From Thioalkalivibrio sp. (GTDB lineage Bacteria > Pseudomonadota > Gammaproteobacteria > Ectothiorhodospirales > Ectothiorhodospiraceae): a stretch of 10,859 bases of DNA. A program made the translations under genes and the position numbers. A model generated the notes under the pieces. The model was not told the origin of the DNA. It saw nothing but the letters and a program-made list of their open reading frames with translations, and made no database searches. The stretch is from NCBI GenBank assembly GCA_003555285.1, contig PWGH01000131.1, positions 1 through 10,859 of the forward strand. The letters run 5' to 3'. Positions 1 to 5,013 of this stretch are shown here, in pieces. The stretch's first letter is position 1. Each line of letters opens with the position of its first letter.

Positions 1-384
1 CCTGGAAGCGCAATGTGGACGAACCGCTCAACCGCGCGCTGATCGCAGTCGAGGCGCTGCGTGCCGATCTGCTGTTCCCCGCGGCCGATGAAGACCTCCC
101 CGTACTGCCGGCAGCCGACCAGCGCGATCCCGAGGCGATGAACGACCTCGCTCTGCTGCCTGCTGGAGGCCGGGCAGGCAGAGGCCGCGCAGAGCTGGTT
201 GTGACGCGCTGCGACGGCCCGCAACGCGGACGCGATGCACTGGATCGGCCGGTGCCTGATCTCGGGCGAGGGGATCCGCGTCGATCAGGAGCGTGGCATC
301 GACTGGCTCCGGCGCAGCGCCGAGGCGGGGCACGAGATATCGCGTAGAATGATCGAGCGTTTGGGGGCGTGGCGGCATTGGTAG
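1..384 (+). pseudogene. Decayed 3' end of a Sel1-repeat protein gene (5' end outside window)
   Basis: Two plus-strand frames together read as one Sel1-like (TPR-related) repeat protein. Frame 3 from the left edge gives a helical stretch ending DPEAMNDLALL near position 155. The reading then continues in frame 1 as LLEAGQAEAAQSWL, meets a TGA at 202-204, and goes on as RAATARNADAMHWIGRCL, SGEGI and GIDWLRRSAEAGH to a TAG at 382-384. DAMHWIGRCLISGEG followed by a WLRRSAEAGH helix is the classic Sel1 repeat pattern. One extra base in the run ctgctgcctgctg (about 153-165) plus one nonsense codon explain the break. The reading frame enters the tRNA gene at 363, so the original stop may have been lost too. 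Sel1 proteins are usually protein-interaction scaffolds; no specific partner can be named. Sequencing error is an alternative to true decay, but two independent lesions make decay more likely. Confidence 0.6.
345..350 (+). promoter_or_regulatory. Possible -10 box for tRNA-Leu
   Basis: TAGAAT matches the sigma-70 -10 consensus at five of six positions and lies 12 bp before the first base of the tRNA. No convincing -35 hexamer sits 16-18 bp upstream. It falls inside the degenerate Sel1 coding remnant. Confidence 0.35.
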
Positions 385-449
385 ACGCAGCGGATTTAAA
401 ATCCGCTGACCGCAAGGTCGTGCCGGTTCGATTCCGGCCGTCCCCACCA
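363..449 (+). tRNA. leuX-type tRNA-Leu(UAA): tRNA-Leu, anticodon UAA
   Basis: The 87-base gene folds as a class II tRNA. The acceptor stem pairs GGGGGCG (363-369) with CGTCCCC (439-445), including one G-U pair. The anticodon stem GCGGA/TCCGC (390-394/402-406) encloses the loop TTTAAAA with anticodon TAA at 397-399, reading UUA. The long variable arm GACC/GGTC (408-411/416-419) is diagnostic of Leu/Ser/Tyr tRNAs. The T arm is GCCGG-TTCGATT-CCGGC (422-438). The discriminator is A446 and the 3' CCA is encoded. The D-arm bases GGTAGAC are present. No obvious 3' repeat of the tRNA end was seen that would mark an integrated element. Confidence 0.97.
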
Positions 450-602
450 ATAAAAACCAAGAAGTTATCGAACATTCTCACTACTGAATTCCCCTGCTTC
501 TCGTGACTCGGCGCCGCTACGGACGCCAGTTGCGTCGACGCCGTGCCCTGAGCCTAGACCCTGCGGCGTGGCCATACACCAGCAGCGAGGCGGCGTACCC
601 CA

Positions 603-1613
603 TCAGGCGTCCATCGGCCTCGGCGAGGTGCTGCGACTGCGGTGGAGGATGGCTTGCAGCGGTGCCAGACGGACTTCGGCCTGAAAGAGGACCCGGTGGC
701 CCGGGAGCAGGCCCAGGCAGCGATGGTAACGCTGCACCACGTCGACCCCCCCGTATCCATCGTCCGGACCGGCGACGGCTTCGGCGATGTCGACCAGCAG
801 GTGCACGGCATCGTTGCTTCGCAGTCCGCGGGCGAGCCTTTGGTCGACACTGATGTGATGGGCGGTATAGACCATCGGATTGAAATGGAAATCGTGCCCG
901 GTGGCGTGGGCCCGCTCCAGCAAGGCGCAGGAGATCAGCGCAGCCGGAAACAGATCCGGGAAGTTGATGTGGTCTTCGAGTTCGTTGAAGTAGTACGCCT
1001 GGTCGGCCAGGGAACCGGAAATCAGGTTCTTGGCGTTGCTGTTCATCATGAACTTGCGCTTGTGGAACCAGCGTCCGCCGGGCAGCAGGCGGCGATCGGT
1101 CAGGGTTCTCAGGTCGGCTTCGGGCGGCGATTCGCCGGCCAGGGCCAGTGGTGTCGTGGAATCGCGGATCTGGCCCCGCAGCACCAGCCCGCCGGCCTTG
1201 CGCACCACGACGCGGTTGGAGCGCACGAGGCCCCCCATCGGATCCCGTCCCTCGATCGTGGGTTTGAGCATGACGCGGAAGGCTTCGTCCGGACGCAGTG
1301 CCCCCGCGAAAGTGAATTGATAGTTGCGATACGCCAGGTGGGGTTGGCCGCCCTCGGTTTCAGTTGCTCGCAGGCGGGTGACCAGGTACTCGGCCAGACA
1401 TTCGAGCTGAAAGCCGAGAACGATCGGGCCGCCAAAGGGATTGCCCGCGATGCGCTGCCACTGATTCGGGTCGTGGAAGGGGTTGAAGTCGTCGGTGGCA
1501 TTGCGCGCGGCGTCGATATGGATCTGTCGAAACATCCGTTGCACATCCGGAGCCAGGCGGGATGCCCGGGCGTGGGCATCCGCTGGCAGGTCGTCCGGGC
1601 GATGTTCGGTCAC
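603..1613 (-). CDS. MaoC-like double hot-dog protein, probable 3' frameshift
   Basis: A 336-residue protein on the minus strand. Residues 41-68 carry a hydratase-2/MaoC-type motif, DDFNPFHD followed by FGGPIVLGF, the arrangement seen in (R)-specific enoyl-CoA hydratases and related hot-dog acyl-CoA/acyl-ACP enzymes. A second hot-dog half seems to start near HFNPMVY and runs through GLLPGHRVLFQAEVRL. No exact family is recognised; a role in acyl-thioester metabolism is inferred from fold only. The start is GTG at 1613; no clear Shine-Dalgarno precedes it, and no ATG lies upstream in frame before the non-coding region. The annotated C-terminus (SRSTSPRPMDA) looks unnatural: the neighbouring minus frame instead reads HLAEADGRLMGYAASLLVYG and ends at 517-519. 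The native protein therefore probably extends about 28 codons past 603 in another frame. It is separated by about 150 bp from tRNA-Leu. The long antisense frame is a shadow of this gene. Confidence 0.7.
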   Translation of the reverse strand: MTEHRPDDLPADAHARASRLAPDVQRMFRQIHIDAARNATDDFNPFHDPNQWQRIAGNPFGGPIVLGFQLECLAEYLVTRLRATETEGGQPHLAYRNYQFTFAGALRPDEAFRVMLKPTIEGRDPMGGLVRSNRVVVRKAGGLVLRGQIRDSTTPLALAGESPPEADLRTLTDRRLLPGGRWFHKRKFMMNSNAKNLISGSLADQAYYFNELEDHINFPDLFPAALISCALLERAHATGHDFHFNPMVYTAHHISVDQRLARGLRSNDAVHLLVDIAEAVAGPDDGYGGVDVVQRYHRCLGLLPGHRVLFQAEVRLAPLQAILHRSRSTSPRPMDA

Positions 1614-1701
1614 GGGTTCACGGGCACGGCAGCGTCTCGATTCGGCGTCGGGGGTATCCCTGGCAGGAATGTGCCTTTTACCTAGGTGCCCATGCGCCTT
1701 G

Positions 1702-1731
1702 TTGAGAAAATGAGGGTCCTTTAGTTTTAAT
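1702..1731 (+). promoter_or_regulatory. Sigma-70-like promoter for the PilZ-like gene
   Basis: TTGAGA (1702-1707, five of six to TTGACA) and TTTAAT (1726-1731, five of six to TATAAT) are 18 bp apart in a locally AT-rich patch unlike the flanking GC-rich coding DNA. Transcription would begin near 1738, giving a leader of about 60 bases before the start codon at 1802. The same 188-bp gap must also hold the promoter of the divergent MaoC-like gene, for which no clear boxes were seen. Confidence 0.5.
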
Positions 1732-1786
1732 CCTAAGGTTGGAAAACGTGAAACAGGGGCGTTTTTCCGAGCCTTGACGGTGTCTG

Positions 1787-1792
1787 AAGGAG
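1787..1792 (+). promoter_or_regulatory. Ribosome binding site of PilZ-like gene
   Basis: AAGGAG lies nine bases before the ATG at 1802. It fixes that start and supports this short gene as real. Confidence 0.7.
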
Positions 1793-1801
1793 CTGATTTC
1801 G

Positions 1802-2119
1802 ATGAATTATTATTGTGATGAGGAATGCCTTCGCTTTCGCAGCGTAATCTGGCTGAAATTGGGCGAAGGCCATCCGGTCAAGGTGGTCACCCGGAGGCTC
1901 TCCGGAAGTAGCGTGTTTCTGGAGTATACCGGGCGCCTGAGCGATGATCTGGTCGAAATGGTCTTCCCGGACTCGGAATCCTACGGGGCCGAGAGTCGCG
2001 TGACGGGCCGCGTGACCCAACGCTGCCGGGATGGCATCTGGGTCTGCTTCAACAGCCATCTCCAGGCGCTCCCCGAATCCTGGCAGCAGTCTGCGTTCGC
2101 CCACCGCGGATCCTGGTAA
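1802..2119 (+). CDS. Small PilZ-like domain protein, degenerate c-di-GMP motif
   Basis: A 105-residue soluble protein, about the length of a stand-alone PilZ domain. The beta-strand alternation and the segment TRRLSGSSVFLEY (from about residue 31) resemble the PilZ core, where the family has a (D/N)xSxxG motif following RxxxR. Here the Asp/Asn is replaced by Arg and the Gly by Ser, and the paired Arg box is not clear (RFR at 11-13 is the nearest), so binding of cyclic di-GMP is doubtful. Such degenerate PilZ proteins often act through protein contacts in motility or type IV pilus control, but nothing nearby confirms this. A strong RBS and a near-consensus promoter precede it, and it stands alone. 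It converges with the DUF1566 gene, leaving 27 bp between the two stops. Assignment rests on weak similarity; a small protein of unknown function is the alternative. Confidence 0.5.
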   Translation: MNYYCDEECLRFRSVIWLKLGEGHPVKVVTRRLSGSSVFLEYTGRLSDDLVEMVFPDSESYGAESRVTGRVTQRCRDGIWVCFNSHLQALPESWQQSAFAHRGSW

Positions 2120-2134
2120 CCCGGATCCTGGCGG
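2104..2134. repeat. Imperfect inverted repeat / direct repeat at convergent gene ends
   Basis: The decamer CGGATCCTGG occurs twice (2107-2116 and 2122-2131). With the outer CCGC (2104-2107) and GCGG (2131-2134) the unit can fold as a stem of CCGCGGATCC against GGATCC-tg-GCGG. A second stem, GCGGAC/GTCCGC, follows at 2136-2155. Neither is followed by a T-run, so a role as a bidirectional terminator between the PilZ-like and DUF1566 genes is only possible. Confidence 0.3.
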
Positions 2135-2146
2135 GGCGGACGCGGG

Positions 2147-2626
2147 TCAGTCCGCGGCGCGCACCAGCCGGGCCTCGAAGCGCTGGCGCTTGTGGCGCCA
2201 ATTGCTGAAGCCGTTCGCGAAATGGACGCTCCAGGCGTAGTAGGCATCGGAGGCCGCTTCGGAGGCAGACCAGAAGTTGGCGGGCGGCGTATTGGGAAAG
2301 ATCGCCGGGTCGATGGCGGGATTGAACATGCGGTAGGCGACCAGCGTCTGCAATTCTTCCACCGTGGGCAGGCGCCAGTCGTCGCGTTCGGCCACCTCGG
2401 CCGTGAGGACCATGGCCTGATCCCAGGAGTAGCGGGTCGGCCGGCCGACGCAGCCCGATTCACTCCAGGTCTGGCCGACGCTGCAGCGCATCCATTCCAA
2501 GCCGGTTTGTTGGTCCTGAATCACCGCGCCGTTCTCGAGCACGGTAAAGCGCGTCTCGGCCGGGTTCGCCGCTGCGGCCGTGTGACCGGCCAGCATCAGA
2601 ACGATTCCCGCGATCAAAAGCTTCAT
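2147..2626 (-). CDS. Secreted DUF1566 (Lcl C-terminal domain) protein
   Basis: A 159-residue protein starting with a typical Sec signal peptide: MK, a hydrophobic core to about residue 16, then a likely AxA cleavage site near residue 20 (TAAAA/NPAET). The mature part carries hallmarks of the DUF1566/Lcl_C family: an N-terminal strand with TGLEWMRC, a Trp and two Cys residues that could form a disulfide (RCSVGQTWSESGC), a central DDWRLPTVEELQTL, then FWSAS and a C-terminal RFEARLVR. Family members are periplasmic, secreted or surface-attached and lack a defined biochemical role; they resemble carbohydrate-recognition-like beta folds. The start is supported by AGGAGG at 2632-2637 (minus sense), five bases from the ATG. 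Its leader contains a strong GC hairpin (2652-2673). It lies 175 bp downstream of the LCIB-like gene on the same strand, but a functional link is not evident. Confidence 0.8.
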   Translation of the reverse strand: MKLLIAGIVLMLAGHTAAAANPAETRFTVLENGAVIQDQQTGLEWMRCSVGQTWSESGCVGRPTRYSWDQAMVLTAEVAERDDWRLPTVEELQTLVAYRMFNPAIDPAIFPNTPPANFWSASEAASDAYYAWSVHFANGFSNWRHKRQRFEARLVRAAD

Positions 2627-2651
2627 CCAAACCTCCTCGCTGTTTTTTTAT

Positions 2652-2673
2652 CCGCCGCCCGAGGGGGCGGCGG
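2652..2673 (-). other. Strong GC hairpin followed by an A7 tract in the leader of the DUF1566 gene
   Basis: CCGCCGCCC (2652-2660) and GGGCGGCGG (2665-2673) form a perfect nine-pair stem with a four-base loop. On the plus strand T7 (2643-2649) lies before, not after, the stem. On the minus strand the stem is followed by A7 and then the RBS. The polarity is wrong for an intrinsic terminator on either strand, so it is better seen as a structured mRNA leader or a 3' stabilising stem for the upstream gene. Confidence 0.5.
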
Positions 2674-2801
2674 CCATGGCCGATCGATGCGCGAAGGGCC
2701 GTCTAGAAGCATAGCAAAGAGGAGCGCGTTCGGCGCCCCGCCGGGCGTAGCGCGGAGGCACTCAGCGTGTCCGAAGGCGGGGGAATCGATGTAGCCGAAC
2801 C

Positions 2802-3983
2802 TCAGGTGGACGCGGCCGGCGAAGCGCTGGAGGAGCCGAGGGTCACATCGATCATGTCGCCTTTGGCCATCGCGCCGATGGCGGTCTCCAGGTCGATCTC
2901 GTCGGGATTCTCCGTGCTTTGGGCGCGCAGCAGTGCGACCAGTTCGGTCTGCTCCAAAATGCGTTGGCGCCCCTCGATATCCTGCACATAGGCCGCCCAG
3001 GGGACAAAGTGGGTCGTCGGGAAGGTTTCGCCAAGTTGCGGTGAGATGTCGATGTTCAAGCCGGCGATGTGCAGCAGCCGCTTGCCGTGAAAGCTCGGTG
3101 CGTGGGCCGCGGTCCGGAAGGCCCGGTCGAATTCGACCTGGGTGTTGATCTGCGCCGCGGTCAGCAGCGGGTGCGCGGCGGTCACAATGCACGGCATGGC
3201 GGCCAGCAGGCCCAATTCCTGATGGTCCCGGCTTTCCGAGGACTCATCGAGGGCTCGCCGGTAGAAAAACATTTTTGCCGTCAAGCGGGTTCCGATCGCG
3301 ATGCGTTCCCCCTCGGCCAACTCCAGGCCCGCAAGGTCTCGCTGCAGTTTGGCGGCGGCCGGGAAGCTTTTGGAGGTGCTGTAGGTGCGCAACGGGGTGA
3401 AATCGCCTTCGCTATCGCGTTCGATCAAGCGCGGCAGATTCAGGAACAGACCCTCGTTGCGATTGCCGCGCAACAGACCGTTGTCGATCGACACACAAAG
3501 GGTTCCCTGATGGTGTTCCAGTACCACGTTGTGCTGGGCAAACTGGTACTCGTGCTGGTATCGCGCCACGATGGCCGCGATCTTGCCGCAGCTTGCCGAA
3601 TGCTCGGCGTGCTCGGCATGAATGCGCCGGTAGCTGCCGAATTGGCCGGTGGCGGGATCGTACCCGACGTGACTGGCCTGGATGATGACCAGGTCCTGGC
3701 CATGTTCAGCGAAGGGGCCGTGACGCTGCGTAGCGACGATGGCACCGCCGCGCCCGTGATTGAAGGGGAAGGTGCCGAAGTGCTTGGCGATCAAAATCGT
3801 CGGGTAGCCCTGGCTCTCGTCCGAGCAAAAGGCCCGGGAGGGCAGCATCCGGCCCGGTGCGAAGCCGAGGCTCCGGCAGTAGTTGTACAGCTGGGGCACG
3901 AAGTTGCTGTAACGCAACATCGCGCCTTCGATCCGAAAGCTGTGCACCAGCTCTTCGAGGTGGCTTGCGGAGGAGGTGAACAT
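2802..3983 (-). CDS. LCIB-family beta-type carbonic anhydrase-like protein
   Basis: A 393-residue protein with the signature of the LCIB (limiting-CO2-inducible B) carbonic anhydrase group. A Cys-x-Asp-Glu occurs at 53-56 (FCSDE). A glycine-rich FPFNHGRGGAIV follows at 72-83, then SHVG at 104-107 and SASCG at 129-133. Cys53, His105 and Cys132 would be the three zinc ligands and Asp55 the catalytic partner. Algal LCIB shows the matching series CxDE, GFPF, PHVG and TACG. The family interconverts CO2 and bicarbonate or, in some members, has no measured activity. The CxDxR arginine of classical beta enzymes is absent (Ser57); Arg78 is a candidate substitute. No signal peptide or membrane segment is seen, so it should be cytosolic or carboxysomal. 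About 140 C-terminal residues (250-393) lie beyond the recognisable domain. No Shine-Dalgarno precedes the ATG; Met22, preceded by GAAGG, is an alternative start. It is divergent from csoS1D, which supports a role in CO2 concentration. Confidence 0.72.
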   Translation of the reverse strand: MFTSSASHLEELVHSFRIEGAMLRYSNFVPQLYNYCRSLGFAPGRMLPSRAFCSDESQGYPTILIAKHFGTFPFNHGRGGAIVATQRHGPFAEHGQDLVIIQASHVGYDPATGQFGSYRRIHAEHAEHSASCGKIAAIVARYQHEYQFAQHNVVLEHHQGTLCVSIDNGLLRGNRNEGLFLNLPRLIERDSEGDFTPLRTYSTSKSFPAAAKLQRDLAGLELAEGERIAIGTRLTAKMFFYRRALDESSESRDHQELGLLAAMPCIVTAAHPLLTAAQINTQVEFDRAFRTAAHAPSFHGKRLLHIAGLNIDISPQLGETFPTTHFVPWAAYVQDIEGRQRILEQTELVALLRAQSTENPDEIDLETAIGAMAKGDMIDVTLGSSSASPAAST

Positions 3984-4355
3984 GGGGGTGGGTGGTCTGG
4001 CCGGTCGAGGGGAGGGCCCGGCCGAGGGGTCTGCCGCGATCGGCCGGTGGGAACGCGGGAGGCGATGCTACCAAATTGCTGGGCCGGTGCGCCAGGCACG
4101 AATCCGCCGCCGATGACCGCTTGTGGCTGCGTTGCGGCCTGGGGTCGTGGTAATATTCACCGGTTTGTACGGGGTTTTCCCCTCCGAGACGGGATTCGGC
4201 GCGGCGCGACCGCCGCCGGCAAACCCGGTACACTCCCGCGGCGGCGGATCGGGCGCAAGGGACCGGTGTTGCCGGGACCCGAGATCCACCGCGCGATGCC
4301 GGTCCAGTTTTTGGCGGGCCGACCCTTAGGAAATGAATGTGACTTGGTTGTTCTC
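3984..4355. promoter_or_regulatory. Divergent control region between LCIB-like gene and csoS1D
   Basis: This 372-bp stretch holds no credible gene and must contain the start signals of both flanking genes. Plus sense: an extended -10, TGGTAATAT (4148-4156), and a TACACT box (4229-4234). Minus sense: an extended -10, TGGTAGCAT (plus 4065-4073), about 75 bases from the LCIB-like start. None has a good -35, which would fit activator-dependent promoters. A perfect 9-bp inverted repeat, CCGCCGCCG (4210-4218) and CGGCGGCGG (4239-4247), encloses the TACACT box in its 20-base spacer. GGGGTTTTCCCC at 4171-4182 is a small hairpin. No clear T-N11-A LysR operator was identified by eye. Confidence 0.4.
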
Positions 4356-4988
4356 ATGGATGCGCCCCTGATCACCCTACGCACCTACGTGCATATCGAT
4401 GCCCTGCAGCCGCAGGTTGCCGCGTATATGGCCACGGTTTCGCAAGGCTTTCTACCCAAGCCCGGCGACTCCTGCCTGTGGCTGGAAGTGGAGCCCGGGC
4501 TCGCGATCCACCGGCTGACCGATATTGCGCTGAAGGCGGCCCCGGTGCACCTGGGGCAGATGGTCGTCGAACGCGCCTTCGGGTCGATGGTGATCCACCA
4601 TCGGGATCAGGCCAGTGTGGTGGAAGCCGCCCAGGTCCTGCTGCACCGGCTGAACACCGAAGAGTCCTCGCGGCAGAAGTGCCGGGTCGCCTGGGCCGAA
4701 ACCATCCGCGGGATCAACGCGGACCATGCGGTGTTGATCAACCGTCAGAACCGCAAGGGGTCGATGGTCCTCGCCGGGGAGAGCATCTTCATCCTCGAGA
4801 CCGAACCGGCCGGCTATGTGATCTACGCCGCGAACGAGGCCGAAAAGGCCGCCAACATCACCCTCTGCGAGGCCCATGCGGTCGGCGCCTTCGGACGCCT
4901 GACCCTGGCCGGCCGGGAAGGCGACATCGACGTCGCCGCACGGGCCGCGTTGGCCGCTGTCGAACGGTTGAACCGCGACGTGCGTTAA
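4356..4988 (+). CDS. csoS1D: Carboxysome shell protein CsoS1D (tandem BMC-domain trimer)
   Basis: A 210-residue protein made of two bacterial microcompartment (BMC) domains, about 5-98 and 108-205. The second ends with the usual BMC core CEAHAVGAFGRLTLAG followed by GDIDVAARAAL. This is the CsoS1D layout: trimers of fused BMC domains form pseudohexamers that stack face to face and have a large pore that opens and closes, thought to pass RuBP and 3-PGA across the shell. Adjacent Glu72-Arg73 correspond in place to the gating Glu-Arg pair I recall in the Prochlorococcus protein, allowing for that protein's longer N-terminus of about 48 residues. The start is uncertain: ATG 4356 lacks a Shine-Dalgarno, TTG 4344 has AGGA 12 bases upstream, and an in-frame ATG at 4296 would add 20 residues. 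The frame is open far upstream, but only the part from about 4356 has protein-like content. It stands alone on the plus strand, convergent with cbbR (25 bp between stops). Confidence 0.88.
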   Translation: MDAPLITLRTYVHIDALQPQVAAYMATVSQGFLPKPGDSCLWLEVEPGLAIHRLTDIALKAAPVHLGQMVVERAFGSMVIHHRDQASVVEAAQVLLHRLNTEESSRQKCRVAWAETIRGINADHAVLINRQNRKGSMVLAGESIFILETEPAGYVIYAANEAEKAANITLCEAHAVGAFGRLTLAGREGDIDVAARAALAAVERLNRDVR

Positions 4989-5013
4989 GTCCCCGCAGCC
5001 GCCGCTCGCGGGC

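Noticed and set aside
28..450. Minus-strand 140-codon frame across the tRNA
   Set aside because: It runs antisense through the whole tRNA and the Sel1 remnant and has no protein features.
430..602. Attachment site at the 3' end of tRNA-Leu
   Set aside because: No second copy of the tRNA 3' end and no integrase gene in the window.
642..1685. Plus-strand open frame of 347 codons over the MaoC-like gene
   Set aside because: It is antisense to the gene with hot-dog motifs, has no recognisable domain and reads as the codon shadow of GC-rich DNA.
2643..2673. Intrinsic terminator
   Set aside because: The stem is strong but the T-run precedes it on the plus strand and is an A-run on the minus strand, so the polarity fits neither.
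2802..3983. Assignment of this gene as CsoSCA or as DabA
   Set aside because: CsoSCA is a larger carboxysomal enzyme with different flanking domains and DabA is a far larger membrane-associated protein; the CxDE/SHVG/SCG series fits LCIB better.
4123..4329. Small plus-strand frame of 68 codons upstream of csoS1D
   Set aside because: Low-complexity Arg/Pro/Gly composition, no RBS, lies in the promoter region.
3069..4355. Upstream part of a 639-codon plus-strand frame that ends in csoS1D
   Set aside because: Only the part from about 4356 has BMC sequence; the rest is the antisense shadow of the LCIB-like gene and non-coding control DNA.
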